Shown: positions 9,407-18,434, counted from the stretch's first letter. The stretch: 64,000 nucleotides of DNA from Betaproteobacteria bacterium UKL13-2 (GCA_001602455.1 CP012157.1:2041733-2105732); one strand, 5' to 3'. Notes: a model not told the origin generated them from the sequence alone. A program made the numbers and translations.

Positions 9407-10480
9407 TCAATGTCCGATTGATTGTGCCACTTTCCATCCTAATTCGGCCAGCGGTCGTGCGGCTTTGCCCATGGCCTCGGCTTGCGCGGAAGCGGCGGTG
9501 CCATTCACCACGCGCCGCATGATGCCCTGCAAGATACCCGCCATGCGAAACATGTTATAGGCTAAGTAGTAGTCAAAGTTCTCGATGCCATCGGGACGTC
9601 CAGTGCGTGCGCAGTAACTCGTCACGTAATTTTTCAATGCAGGAATGCCGAGTGCGGCGAGGTCAACACCGGCCAAGCCACGAAACGCGGCGGGGGGCAC
9701 ATGCCATGTCATGGCGTGATACGCAAAATCGGCCAGCGGATGGCCGAGCGTGGAAAGCTCCCAATCGAGCACGGCCAATACGTGCGGCTCAGTGGGGTGG
9801 AAGATAAGGTTATCGAGGCGATAGTCACCGTGCACAATAGAGGTTTCCTCGCCTGCGGGGATGTGCTGCGGCAACCATTCGATTAGATTGTTCATCGCCT
9901 CAATTTTTTCCATGCCAGCGTCTTGATATTGTTTGGTCCAACGACTGATCTGGCGCGCGAAATAGTTGCCCGGCTTGCCGTAGTCACCTAAACCGATCGA
10001 TTCAAAATCGACTGAGTGCAGGGCGGCGATGACGCGATTCATTTCGTCAAAAATCGCTGCACGCTCGCTGTGAGCCATGCCCGGTAGTTGTGGGTCCCAC
10101 ATGATGCGGCCTTCCACCATCTCCATGACAAAAAACGAGCGGCCGATGACCGATTCATCTTCACACAGCGCGTAAGTCTTCGGTACCGGAATATCGGTGT
10201 GCCGCAGCGCGGTGAGCACTTGGTACTCGCGCTCGATGGCGTGTGCTGATGACAGTAGCTTGGATGATGGCCCTGGTTTGGCGCGCATCACGTAACTGCA
10301 TTTTGGGGTAATCAATTTGAAGGTAGGGTTGGATTGCCCGCCTTTGAATTGCTCAACGTTGAGCCCATCGAATTCGCTGCCGAGCATTTCCGACAGCCAT
10401 TCTTCGAGTGCGCCAACATTGAACTGGTGTTGGTTGGATACGGGCTTGGTGCCGGCAAAGTGTTGAAACGGATCAGTCAT
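9407..10480 (-). CDS. Aminoglycoside-phosphotransferase-fold kinase, ACAD-associated
   Basis: A 357-residue protein-kinase-like fold (APH family). The Brenner catalytic motif HGDYRLDNL is near residue 213 and the metal-binding aspartate is in VLDWELSTLGHPLAD, about 30 residues later. GGQSNPTFKL near the N-terminus is the nucleotide-binding loop. This subfamily sits beside acyl-CoA dehydrogenases (N-terminal part of ACAD10/11) and is thought to phosphorylate 4-hydroxyacyl-CoA intermediates, not antibiotics. The close spacing to the downstream dehydrogenase supports that role. Resistance activity is unlikely from context. Confidence 0.85.
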   Translation of the reverse strand: MTDPFQHFAGTKPVSNQHQFNVGALEEWLSEMLGSEFDGLNVEQFKGGQSNPTFKLITPKCSYVMRAKPGPSSKLLSSAHAIEREYQVLTALRHTDIPVPKTYALCEDESVIGRSFFVMEMVEGRIMWDPQLPGMAHSERAAIFDEMNRVIAALHSVDFESIGLGDYGKPGNYFARQISRWTKQYQDAGMEKIEAMNNLIEWLPQHIPAGEETSIVHGDYRLDNLIFHPTEPHVLAVLDWELSTLGHPLADFAYHAMTWHVPPAAFRGLAGVDLAALGIPALKNYVTSYCARTGRPDGIENFDYYLAYNMFRMAGILQGIMRRVVNGTAASAQAEAMGKAARPLAELGWKVAQSIGH

Positions 10481-10536
10481 TGGCGCTATTCAGGTTGGTT
10501 TTCGGGGTTGGTGTTCATGGCGCAATCTCTAGCCTT

Positions 10537-10572
10537 TCATCCCGGCTTAGTTACGTAAAGGCGCCGGGATGA
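10537..10572. repeat. Hairpin repeat element (TCATCCCGGC/GCCGGGATGA)
   Basis: Perfect 10-bp inverted repeat TCATCCCGGC (10537-10546) and GCCGGGATGA (10563-10572) around a loop containing TTAGTTACGTAA, itself nearly palindromic. A related copy lies near 6665-6692 (CCGGCTTAGTGACGTAA). It sits between the histidine-phosphatase gene and the kinase gene, and could also act as a transcript-end or REP-like structure. Confidence 0.6.
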
Positions 10573-10644
10573 CACACGAAAGTTTGTGACTTGATAAAGG
10601 ACATCGTCATTTACCGGGGAGTTTTCGTTTGTGTGTTGTGTTCG

Positions 10645-11382
10645 TTATGGATTACGCGAGCCTTGCGCTGCATATTGCCCAAACAATACTTCCATGGTCG
10701 AGGAGCGTGTGTCGTGTTGTAACCAGTCAGTAGGCGAGAGATTCGTCGCACGCAAAATGACATCGCGTGGCGCATTGCCGATATCGATCACATTGATACA
10801 CGCCGGACTCTGCTCGAAACCACCCATCATGGTCCGTTGGCCGGACAACAGATAACTCAGTATTGCGCGGTTCACGCCGCCGTGGAGAACCAATAGCAAC
10901 GTGGACCAACTCGTGTCGTTGCGCAAGCCTTCGATTTCCGGCAGCACCCGATCGAGCAACTCACCCACACTCTCGCCACCCATGAATTTGGTGTCGAGAG
11001 TGGCGGTGCCATAGAGCACACTGAGGAAACTTTCGCGCAGTTCGTGCTTTGGAATATCGCGAAGTTTGCCGGCGCGAATCTCCTGTAGCGATGCGCGATG
11101 CTCAATCTGGTTGGTGGAATCTAACTGCGCCAGTAGCCGCTCAGCGGTTTGAACGGTACGCGGTAGGCCGCTGACAATGACCCGATCAAAGTTGACACCA
11201 TGCCGCGCAAACAATTGCCCTGCTGCATCGGCTTGCGCGATACCCGCTGGGTTCAGTGGCACACCGTCCGGCGCAATGGGAGCACCTTCCGGCGTGAAGT
11301 AGGTGACAGCACCGTGCCGCATCAAGTAGATGCGACGCCGTGTGGGTTTGGCGGTACCTGAATCTGAATGTGCTGCGGCCAT
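10645..11382 (-). CDS. Histidine phosphatase family protein (phosphoglycerate-mutase fold)
   Basis: A 245-residue branch-1 histidine phosphatase: the phospho-acceptor motif YLMRHGAVTYF near residue 20, SGLPRTVQTAERL near residue 70, and the second catalytic His in LLVLHGGVNRAIL. The substrate cannot be told from sequence. It overlaps the stop of the upstream DUF962 gene by one base (TAATG), so the two are translationally coupled, and it precedes the acyl-CoA dehydrogenase pair in the same direction. Confidence 0.87.
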   Translation of the reverse strand: MAAAHSDSGTAKPTRRRIYLMRHGAVTYFTPEGAPIAPDGVPLNPAGIAQADAAGQLFARHGVNFDRVIVSGLPRTVQTAERLLAQLDSTNQIEHRASLQEIRAGKLRDIPKHELRESFLSVLYGTATLDTKFMGGESVGELLDRVLPEIEGLRNDTSWSTLLLVLHGGVNRAILSYLLSGQRTMMGGFEQSPACINVIDIGNAPRDVILRATNLSPTDWLQHDTRSSTMEVLFGQYAAQGSRNP

Positions 11383-11714
11383 TAGCCGACCAATTCGTCA
11401 GCACGGGGTGTGAACCCAATCTTGCCGCTCAATAGCTGTGAGTACATGACCCAATCACCGGCAAAACTGTAGAAGGGATAGGTGAACGTGGCAGGACGGT
11501 TTTTTTCAAAAAAGAAGTGTCCCACCCATGCAAAACCATAACCAGCGAGCGGGATTAACCAGCCCATCCACCACTGCCGCGTGATGATCATGGTTGCGAC
11601 AACGCCCAGCACGATGGTCGAGCCGATGAAATGTAATGTGCGACAGGTGGTGTTGCGGTGCTCGGACAGGTAGTACGGATAGAACGAAGCGAAGCGGGTG
11701 TATTTTTTTTCCAT
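11382..11714 (-). CDS. DUF962 / Mpo1-like membrane protein
   Basis: A 110-residue protein with two or three hydrophobic stretches (TLHFIGSTIVLGVVATMII, WWMGWLIPLAGYGFAWVGH) and the family hallmarks YLSEHRNTTCRTLHFIG and HFFFEKNRPATFTYP. Yeast Mpo1 is an Fe(II)-dependent dioxygenase for alpha-oxidation of 2-hydroxy fatty acids, with conserved His residues seen here in LHFIG and VGHFFFEKNRP. Start taken at ATG 11714 (MEKKYTRFASFYPYYL), where the conserved region begins, instead of 11762. The lipid-oxidation theme agrees with the neighbouring acyl-CoA genes. Confidence 0.85.
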   Translation of the reverse strand: MEKKYTRFASFYPYYLSEHRNTTCRTLHFIGSTIVLGVVATMIITRQWWMGWLIPLAGYGFAWVGHFFFEKNRPATFTYPFYSFAGDWVMYSQLLSGKIGFTPRADELVG

Positions 11715-11730
11715 GTGTGATGTCTCGGCG

Positions 11731-11910
11731 CTAGTTTTTGTACGAGGGATCGATTCGGTCAAGTTTGCGCAGCAACGCTGGCCACGCCAATACCAAATCC
11801 GACCACCCGTACAACGCGATCAACCGGTAACGGGCGGCGAAATCGACGCGGGTTTGCCGCTTCGCCTCCGAAACGCAGCCTCGCACAGTCGGAAAATCTG
11901 CCAGATTCAT
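11731..11910 (-). CDS. Small hypothetical protein
   Basis: A 59-residue frame beginning MNLADFPTVRGCVSEAKRQT and ending KLDRIDPSYKN, 16 nt upstream of the DUF962 gene and in the same direction. Composition (amphipathic, with WSDLVLAWPALLRKL) looks protein-like, but I do not recognise a family. An upstream in-frame Met would add 11 residues. Could be a chance frame; position and spacing are the only support. Confidence 0.35.
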   Translation of the reverse strand: MNLADFPTVRGCVSEAKRQTRVDFAARYRLIALYGWSDLVLAWPALLRKLDRIDPSYKN

Positions 11911-12011
11911 CTTGCCTTTTTTTATATGGTTTATCGCGGGCAAGTTTACGCTGGAAGGGTTCAGCGTGGGCGCTCTTCACCCTACTAAAGGTGGCTCAAT
12001 ACACCCACAGG

Positions 12012-12302
12012 CTAGAGCCGCACCACCTTTGGCACCGCCGTCGCTGTCCCACCCGTATGCTTTGCTGCGCGTTTGGCGTGATCGGTATCCAGCGTCACAA
12101 ATTCATCGCAGCCAGCACTTAGCGCGTGGTGTAGCGCATCGGCAAAATCCCAGCCTCTGGCCAATTGCTCAGCGGCCGCCAAAACGGCGAGACGCTCACC
12201 CAGCACCACATTCGGCAACGCTGCGATCCCGGCAATTGCCGCAGCAAGAATCTTTGGTCGAAACCCATAGCGTGACCGCAGGACACACTCAAGTTCAAGC
12301 AT
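12012..12302 (-). pseudogene. Remnant of a VapC-type PIN-domain toxin (N-terminus missing)
   Basis: The 96 codons begin MLELECVLRSRYGF, which in VapC proteins is the region after the first catalytic Asp-containing strand (typically preceded by about 35 residues ending in a LLELEWVLRS-type stretch), and continue through ALHHALSAGCDEFVTLDTDHAKRA with the C-terminal acidic residues of the PIN active site. The first strand with the essential Asp is absent: upstream sequence up to 12380 is short AT/GC mixed DNA with stops. No antitoxin gene is adjacent. Most likely a decayed type II toxin-antitoxin module. Confidence 0.65.
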
Positions 12303-12386
12303 AGCGGTGACCGGGACATACCGTCACATCGTCAAATCGTCAAATGTGCCCAATCGATTGTGGCAATTCTGGCGAGCGCATTGATG

Positions 12387-14345
12387 CTACAACGCACGAA
12401 AACGACGGGCGAGTCGGATAAAACGCCGCCGGAATGAGACATCAATCGCAGACGGCGCGTAACGTGCCGCAACGTACGCATCAATGACTTGTTTCGCATT
12501 CGCGTAGTCTTGCGGGCGCTCGCGCTCGATACGTTTCAAGAAATCTACCGGGCCTTCCGTTTGGGCGCGAATCAAGCCGTGGCGCGCAATTTGGGCACAA
12601 AAGCGCTCAAACGCCGCGTCTATTGGCGACTTTCGGCTGCGGTAGGCGAGTGCCAGTAGGAACACGCCAACGACACCGCCGGCAACAAAAATTCCACCGA
12701 TCAACCAAATGGCGAGCATTCGCCAGTCAACATCTGGGATACCAATCCCCTGAAACAGATTGCGTTGGCGGTCCTGATTAAACCCCACCACCCAACGATT
12801 CCACTCGGAGTTCACCGCGTCCCAAGTGTAGGCGAGGCTGCGCAGGATGCCGAGTTTGTCAGCTTCGGCCATGTTGTCGAACACGCCGACTGGCCCTAGC
12901 GCCGCCGACATGCCGCGATTGATCCTGAGTGGCGACACCGCAAACGTCGGGTCAACGCGAAGCCATCCGGTGTCTGGCAGCCAGACTTCAGTCCATGCGT
13001 GAGCTTCCGACTGCCGCACGACGAGTAATCGACTGACCGGATTGACTTCTCCGCCTTGGTAGCCCGTCACGACGCGAGCGGGCACACCCGCTGCACGCAT
13101 GAGCAGTGCAAAGCTACCCGCATAGTGCTCACAAAAACCCATCTTGGTGTCGAACAAGAACTCATCCATCGGATTGGCGCCAAGCAGCGGCGGCTCAAGC
13201 GTATAGGTAAATTCTTGGTTGTACATCCGCATCATCTCTTCGATGAGCATTTTTGTGTCTGGATATTTTTGTCGCATCTCTTTGCCGAAGGCGATGGTGC
13301 GGGGATTGATCCGACTGCTGTAATTGAGATATTTCTGCCGTTCTGCCGGGCTGCCTTCGGCGTCTAGGCGGTAGTTCAAATACGAGCCAATGCTATACGC
13401 CTTGAGCGCATTCACCGGTTCACGGGCGCGTAGCTGAAAATCTGGCATTAAAACCGAATCGGCGGGCAGGCGGCTCGGTACGTCGAGCGCAAAAAGCCAT
13501 GTCTTGTTGTGCGGTTGCATCGTGACGCGATATTTGACCTCAGCACTGAGCGCTTCCGCGCTGATCCGATCTAGTGGTGGCGCGTCGTACATTCGCCAGC
13601 CACGTCCACTTTGAAGTCCCAGTACCGGTCCCCGCCAGTAAAGGTCAGTGCTATTGGGCACGGGACCTTCAAACTCAACCCGGAATGCCACCGCATCCGA
13701 CTGGGAAAGCTTTGAGATATCGCCAGGCGACATGCTGTCTGAGAGGCCGGTACGCGCTTGGGATTCTTGGGGGGTATTCCATAGCGGGCCGGTCACACGC
13801 GGAAATAGAAAAAAGAACACCAGCATCATGGGGATTGATTGCAAGAGCAGCCAGCCAGCCGGCTTGAGACGGTCGCCAATGGTGGGCTCGCTGTTGATGC
13901 GATTGAAGCCAATCAAGGTGGCGATCAACAGCCATACGCATCCGAGCATATAGGCGCCCATCAGGATTGTCTGGGAATAAAGAAAATTGGTGAGCGCCAG
14001 AAAGAAACCTAAAAAAATGACCACCATCGCGTCGCGCTTCATCCGCATTTCGAGAACTTTTAGGCACAGCATCACGATCAGCAGCATCACGCCGACTTCG
14101 CGTCCGAATAGTCGTTTGTATTCCACAAACGCGCCCGCCGTGATGGCAACGGCAATGGCCATCATCACAATCCAACCCGGGGTGCGGTGGCCTGTACGGG
14201 CGATCCACCAGCGCCACGCGCCGGCGCCCAAGCAGACTAGCGATGCCCACCAAGGTAAGCGCTCAACGTGAGGTGCAATCACGAAACCCATCGCCGCGAC
14301 GAGCCAAGTGATATTGCCTAGCGTGAGTGCGCCAGTGTTAATCAT
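12387..14345 (-). CDS. Transglutaminase-like membrane protein (TgpA family, DUF3488)
   Basis: A 652-residue protein. The N-terminal third has about six hydrophobic segments (DUF3488), for example LLIVMLCLKVLEM and FLGFFLALTNFLYS. A periplasmic transglutaminase core follows with the Cys of GFCEHYAGSFALLMRAAG, the His of SEAHAWTEVWL and the Asp of RVDPTFAVSP. A further membrane segment (LAIWLIGGIFVAGGVVGVFLL) precedes the C-terminal domain. Start at ATG 14345 overlaps the DUF58 stop (ATGA); a longer frame to 14396 is not needed. It forms an operon with DUF58 and MoxR, a widespread proteobacterial trio of uncertain function. Confidence 0.9.
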   Translation of the reverse strand: MINTGALTLGNITWLVAAMGFVIAPHVERLPWWASLVCLGAGAWRWWIARTGHRTPGWIVMMAIAVAITAGAFVEYKRLFGREVGVMLLIVMLCLKVLEMRMKRDAMVVIFLGFFLALTNFLYSQTILMGAYMLGCVWLLIATLIGFNRINSEPTIGDRLKPAGWLLLQSIPMMLVFFFLFPRVTGPLWNTPQESQARTGLSDSMSPGDISKLSQSDAVAFRVEFEGPVPNSTDLYWRGPVLGLQSGRGWRMYDAPPLDRISAEALSAEVKYRVTMQPHNKTWLFALDVPSRLPADSVLMPDFQLRAREPVNALKAYSIGSYLNYRLDAEGSPAERQKYLNYSSRINPRTIAFGKEMRQKYPDTKMLIEEMMRMYNQEFTYTLEPPLLGANPMDEFLFDTKMGFCEHYAGSFALLMRAAGVPARVVTGYQGGEVNPVSRLLVVRQSEAHAWTEVWLPDTGWLRVDPTFAVSPLRINRGMSAALGPVGVFDNMAEADKLGILRSLAYTWDAVNSEWNRWVVGFNQDRQRNLFQGIGIPDVDWRMLAIWLIGGIFVAGGVVGVFLLALAYRSRKSPIDAAFERFCAQIARHGLIRAQTEGPVDFLKRIERERPQDYANAKQVIDAYVAARYAPSAIDVSFRRRFIRLARRFRAL

Positions 14346-15331
14346 GCGTTTCCACGCGAGTCTGCTACGCCGAACATGGCGAGCGCTTCCAAGCATTCAT
14401 CGCGGTGCTGACGTCCCATCGACGGCGCAATGGCGCGGGTGGGAAGCCTTAATCCATAAGGGACTCGCGTACGCTCACCTTCGAGCACCCACCAAGTGAG
14501 TCGTGACAAGCGCTGCTCGGACCCCAAGCCGTCCAGCATTGCGTAGTCTAACCAGAGGTCTGCGCTGACCGTGGTTCCAAATTCTTTGACCAGCAAGCCT
14601 TGCTCGCGCGCCAGCGCTTTCCACGCAATCTGGCGCATCGTATCGCCAACGCGGTAGGCGCGGAGTGACTGAAACTCCTCATCCCCCGCAGCGGCGATAT
14701 TGCCTTCGCCATGGTCTGAGGATGAAATCGGCAGTGCACCTGCGCCGGGGTCGGGCTTAGGATATACGAGGCAGGTCATTCCAAAATCGACATAAGACCA
14801 TGCGTGAAAGAGACCAACAGGATATTCCGTGAAGATCTCGATGCGCCCGCAGTTTATTCTGCCGCGTGCGGTGGCTTGAATACCGATTGAAAAGTTGTTG
14901 GCACCCGCTGATGGAATGTCACCGAACGTCGGCTCGGCGTCGGCGAGCCTTGCACGCTTGATGCCTACCGCAAAACGGACAATCCCAGGGTTATGCATCA
15001 CTAAATGAAACTGCGCCACCTCACCAGCAAATATAGGCTCGGCGCGCCCTGGCATGATCGTCAGTCGGGCCAGATTCCGGAAGGTGTGCAGCATCGACAT
15101 ACCACCCATACTGGCCAGAAGAAAGGTCAGCAGAAAACCGAGTGATAACGAGTAGTTGATTGAGGCGATCAATAACAGTAGCAGCACAAACACAAAAAAA
15201 TAGCCTGTGCGAGACGGGATGATGAAGATACGCCGCTGCGTCAGGACAACCGGCGGCGACTCCGGGATGCGAGCACGAAAAATCCAATCCGATATTCGTT
15301 GTCGCAGCTTGAAACTGAGTTCCGCAATCAT
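14342..15331 (-). CDS. DUF58 domain-containing protein
   Basis: A 329-residue protein with two N-terminal membrane spans (YFFVFVLLLLLIASINYSL and GFLLTFLLASMGGMSML) and the DUF58 core, marked by FQSLRAYRVGDTMRQIAWKA and GLLVKEFGTT. DUF58 proteins resemble a von Willebrand A fold and are partners of MoxR ATPases. Six nt separate it from moxR upstream and it shares ATGA with the transglutaminase gene downstream. Confidence 0.9.
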   Translation of the reverse strand: MIAELSFKLRQRISDWIFRARIPESPPVVLTQRRIFIIPSRTGYFFVFVLLLLLIASINYSLSLGFLLTFLLASMGGMSMLHTFRNLARLTIMPGRAEPIFAGEVAQFHLVMHNPGIVRFAVGIKRARLADAEPTFGDIPSAGANNFSIGIQATARGRINCGRIEIFTEYPVGLFHAWSYVDFGMTCLVYPKPDPGAGALPISSSDHGEGNIAAAGDEEFQSLRAYRVGDTMRQIAWKALAREQGLLVKEFGTTVSADLWLDYAMLDGLGSEQRLSRLTWWVLEGERTRVPYGLRLPTRAIAPSMGRQHRDECLEALAMFGVADSRGNA

Positions 15332-15337
15332 GATGGA

Positions 15338-16339
15338 TCAGGGAATAGGAACAGACTGGATAAGGTCTTTTGCAGGATCGACGGATTTGGATGGATTGCC
15401 GGGTGAGAAAATTGCGCGCAGCCGATGGCCAACGACCGCGGGCGCAATTGTTTGCACATCTTCGGGGAGTACGAGATTACGATTTGACAATAGTGCCCAC
15501 GCTTGTGCCGCTCGTAATAGCGCGAGGCCGGCTCGTGGAGATAATCCCATCTCAAAGTGTGCTGAGTCGCGTGTGTGGTTTAACAGTGCTTGGATATAGT
15601 CAATCAGCGCATCCGAAACATGCACCGCAGCGACTTCACGCTGAAGGCGTTCAAGTTGTCCCACCGTCATTGCCGGCGTGATTTTAGCGACCATCTCGCG
15701 CCGGTCTTCGCCCTTCAATAGCGCTCGCTCGGCCGATTGATCTGGATAACCGAGGCTGATGCGCATTAAAAACCGATCGAGCTGCGACTCGGGCAACGGG
15801 AAAGTGCCAATTTGGTGGGAAGGGTTTTGTGTGGCGATGACAAAAAATGGTTCAGGCAACGACATCGTTTTGCCATCTGCGGTGACTTGATGTTCTTCCA
15901 TCGCCTCGAGCAGAGCGGACTGCGCCTTGGGGCTGGCGCGATTGATTTCATCGGCCAGAATGACTTGCGAAAAAATCGGCCCGGCATGGAATCGAAAGGT
16001 CGATGATTCGCGGTCGAAAATCGACACGCCCACGATGTCCGCAGGCAACAGATCACTGGTGAACTGAATGCGCTGATATTTCAGACCGAGCAAGCTGGCG
16101 ATGACGTGGGAGAGAGTAGTTTTTCCGACACCGGGTACGTCCTCGATCAGCAAATGCCCACGCGCCAAGATGCAGGCGATGGCCATCCGAATTTCGGCAT
16201 CCTTGCCGAGAATGATCTGCCCGGCTTGTTCGAGCACGCGATTAAGCCCTTGGCGCGTGTCCCCGTTTGCTTCCGACGGTGTTGCTATCGACACGTTATC
16301 GCCTATGGGTTTTTTCTCAAAAAGCATATTTGCATTCAT
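15338..16339 (-). CDS. MoxR-family AAA+ ATPase
   Basis: A chaperone-like AAA ATPase of 333 residues. Walker A is in IEDVPGVGKTTLSHVIASL, Walker B in ILADEINRASPKAQSALLEA, sensor 1 in FFVIATQNPSHQIGTFPLPE with the usual SQLDRFLMRI following. The start MNANMLFEKK (16339) replaces a 21-codon longer frame that lacks similarity. MoxR proteins act with DUF58/VWA partners in assembly or activation of enzyme complexes; the next two genes fit. Confidence 0.92.
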   Translation of the reverse strand: MNANMLFEKKPIGDNVSIATPSEANGDTRQGLNRVLEQAGQIILGKDAEIRMAIACILARGHLLIEDVPGVGKTTLSHVIASLLGLKYQRIQFTSDLLPADIVGVSIFDRESSTFRFHAGPIFSQVILADEINRASPKAQSALLEAMEEHQVTADGKTMSLPEPFFVIATQNPSHQIGTFPLPESQLDRFLMRISLGYPDQSAERALLKGEDRREMVAKITPAMTVGQLERLQREVAAVHVSDALIDYIQALLNHTRDSAHFEMGLSPRAGLALLRAAQAWALLSNRNLVLPEDVQTIAPAVVGHRLRAIFSPGNPSKSVDPAKDLIQSVPIP

Positions 16340-16556
16340 TGATTGAAAAATCAGTAGTCCCCATGTTTTCAGAGGAGAATGCCCTCGGCTTCTCGTGAAC
16401 ACATCGAGACTCCGGGCGCGACTTCAGAGTTTACCGCCAGTGGACAGCGATCAAATCATCAAATATGGTTAACCGCATACCGTATTGATGTGGCGACGCG
16501 ACGATGGCGACGTCGATGGCACTGCTAATGTACGGCAGATAGCGTTAAAGTATCGA

Positions 16557-16598
16557 GCTTACACTGGTTCACCGAAGGCTTACACTGGTTCACCAAAG
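16557..16598. repeat. Tandem 21-bp duplication upstream of the deacetylase gene
   Basis: GCTTACACTGGTTCACCGAAG is followed directly by a second copy with one change (CAAAG at the end). It lies in the leader between moxR and the deacetylase-like gene, 25 nt before its ATG. Confidence 0.7.
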
Positions 16599-16622
16599 TT
16601 TAGTTTAACGCCCCGCCAAACA

Positions 16623-17564
16623 ATGCAAGCTGATATTGCCAAAACTGCGCTAATCACCCACCCTATCTGTCTTCAGCACGAGATGGGGCCGCACCATCCT
16701 GAGTCGCCATCGCGTCTGCACGCCGTGCTGAACGCGCTGGAGAATGCGGGGTTGGCGAAACAAATGCAACGGGTGGATGCGCCGCCCGCATCCGAGGCGC
16801 TGTTGACGGCAACCCATGATCCGGACTATGTCGCGTCCATTTTTGCGGCGGCACCGACACATGACTACGCGTACCTCGACCCGGATACCTCGATGAACAT
16901 CTTTTCGCTGGAGGCTGCCCGTCGCGCAGCGGGTGCGGTGGTGGAGGGGGTCGACCGGGTAATGTCGGGCGCTAATCGAAATGTCTTCTGTGCGGTTCGA
17001 CCCTGTGGCCACCACGCGACTTACGACCACGCGATGGGTTTTTGTATCTTTAACAACGTGGCAGTTGGTGCAAGACACGCCATCGAAGCGTATGGGCTGG
17101 AGCGCGTGGCTATTTTGGATTTCGATGTTCATCACGGTAACGGCACGGAAGACATCTTTCACGACGATGATCGGGTGATGCTGTGTTCGTCGTTTCAACA
17201 TCCGTATTACCCCGGCACCGGTGCCGATACGGGCAACAAACACATCATTCCGACACCGCTGGCTGCACGAACGGGCAGCGCCGCGTTTCGTCGGGCGATT
17301 GCCGCAAGTTGGTTTCCCGCACTGCACGATTTCAAACCGGAGTTGATCATCATTTCGGCCGGCTTTGACGCGCACAGAGATGACCCGCTGGCCTATCTGG
17401 ATTTGGTCGAAGACGACTACGTCTGGATCACCCAGGAAATTCTAAAGATCGCCGATCTCTACGCCGAGGGCAGGGTGGTATCGGCGCTTGAAGGCGGCTA
17501 TAACTTATTGGCGTTGGGCGCGAGTGCTGCGGCGCATGTTGGTGTGTTGGTGGGGCAGACCTAG
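16623..17564 (+). CDS. Histone-deacetylase-superfamily protein (class II, acetylpolyamine amidohydrolase-like)
   Basis: Zn-dependent deacetylase fold, 313 residues. Active-site segments: RPCGHHATYDHAMGFC near residue 127 (tandem His), DFDVHHGNGTEDIF near 166 (Asp and His metal ligands), and ISAGFDAHRDDPLA near 245 (Asp ligand). GPHHPESPSRL at the N-terminus is typical of this group. Bacterial members deacetylate acetylpolyamines or related small molecules; the substrate here is unknown. The start at ATG 16623 was preferred to an in-frame ATG at 16485 because the earlier part reads through the tandem 21-bp duplication. Confidence 0.9.
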   Translation: MQADIAKTALITHPICLQHEMGPHHPESPSRLHAVLNALENAGLAKQMQRVDAPPASEALLTATHDPDYVASIFAAAPTHDYAYLDPDTSMNIFSLEAARRAAGAVVEGVDRVMSGANRNVFCAVRPCGHHATYDHAMGFCIFNNVAVGARHAIEAYGLERVAILDFDVHHGNGTEDIFHDDDRVMLCSSFQHPYYPGTGADTGNKHIIPTPLAARTGSAAFRRAIAASWFPALHDFKPELIIISAGFDAHRDDPLAYLDLVEDDYVWITQEILKIADLYAEGRVVSALEGGYNLLALGASAAAHVGVLVGQT

Positions 17565-17591
17565 TCTGAACATTTCATGGGGCGCGTTCGA
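17561..17591. repeat. CTAGYCTGAACATTTCATGG repeat, copy 1
   Basis: CTAGTCTGAACATTTCATGG continuing GGCGCGTTCGA; the TAG is the deacetylase stop codon. The same sequence with three differences is at 58464-58495, and a degenerate start (CTAGCCTGAATGTTTCA) covers the ppk stop near 57213. Confidence 0.65.
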
Positions 17592-17682
17592 CAGCAGATG
17601 AGTGGACGGCGCCGTGTTTGCCAAATACGCGCTTTCCGCCCAACGCGGTGAAGGGTCAACATACTTCGAGCAAAGAAAATTG

Positions 17683-17724
17683 GGTCCCCGCCCAGCGCAA
17701 CCCTTGTGGTTGTGCGCGGGGACC
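17683..17724. repeat. Hairpin-forming dispersed repeat between convergent genes
   Basis: GGTCCCCG (17683-17690) pairs with CGGGGACC (17717-17724), and GCGCAAC with GTTGTGC inside, leaving a CCTTGTG loop. An inverted relative is at about 6480-6510. It stands between the convergent deacetylase and upp genes, so it may serve as a transcript-end structure. The following 17738-17768 carries a short TGGTCTATATC tandem. Confidence 0.55.
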
Positions 17725-17807
17725 GGGGATGCGTTGTCTGGTCTATATCTGGTCTATATCTGGCCTATAAACTGGTTAGGTGAAGCGAGATGACCAACAC
17801 GAACCGC

Positions 17808-18434
17808 CTACTTGGTACCAAATATCTTGTCGCCCGCGTCGCCTAATCCGGGGATGATGTAGCCGACTTCATTTAGGTGAGAGTCGATGGCGGCGGTGTA
17901 CACCTCGACTTCAGAATGGGTCGTATTTAGGCGTTGAATGCCTTCTGGTGCCGCGACCAACACCAGCGCTTTGATTTGTCTGGCTCCGACTTTTTTGAGC
18001 ATCTCAATGGTGGCGATCATGGAGCCCGCTGTGGCTAACATCGGGTCGAGAATGATGGCGGTACGTTCGTCGAGTTTGCCGACAAAACGCTCTAAGTAGG
18101 GTTCGGGCTGTAGCGTTTCGTGATTACGGGCAATACCGACGACACTCACTTTGGCCGAGGGGATGACATCCAATACGCCGTCGAGCATACCGAGTCCAGC
18201 ACGCAGGATCGGCACCAGTGTGACCTTCTTCCCTTCAATGCGCTGCACGTCGATCGGCCCACACCATCCGTCCACCGTGTGTGATTCCAACGGGAAATCG
18301 CGGCACGCTTCATAGGCGAGCAGGCGGCCCAGTTCCTGAGTGATCTCACGGAAACTCTTGGTGGAGATGTCTTTTGCGCGCAGCAACCCGATCTTGTGTT
18401 TGACCAGCGGGTGTTTGATCTCGATAACGGGCAT
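17808..18434 (-). CDS. upp: Uracil phosphoribosyltransferase
   Basis: Salvage enzyme converting uracil and PRPP to UMP. The 208-residue length and sequence match Upp: N-terminal [16 protein letters not shown], the mid-domain [16 protein letters not shown], the PRPP-binding loop [16 protein letters not shown], and the C-terminal [12 protein letters not shown]. Cytoplasmic. It is flanked by repeats on both sides and appears to be monocistronic. Confidence 0.96.
   Translation of the reverse strand: MPVIEIKHPLVKHKIGLLRAKDISTKSFREITQELGRLLAYEACRDFPLESHTVDGWCGPIDVQRIEGKKVTLVPILRAGLGMLDGVLDVIPSAKVSVVGIARNHETLQPEPYLERFVGKLDERTAIILDPMLATAGSMIATIEMLKKVGARQIKALVLVAAPEGIQRLNTTHSEVEVYTAAIDSHLNEVGYIIPGLGDAGDKIFGTK

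Noticed and set aside
9407-10480. Aminoglycoside resistance gene
   Set aside because: The APH fold is shared, but the subfamily motifs and the neighbouring acyl-CoA dehydrogenase indicate the ACAD10/11-type kinase.
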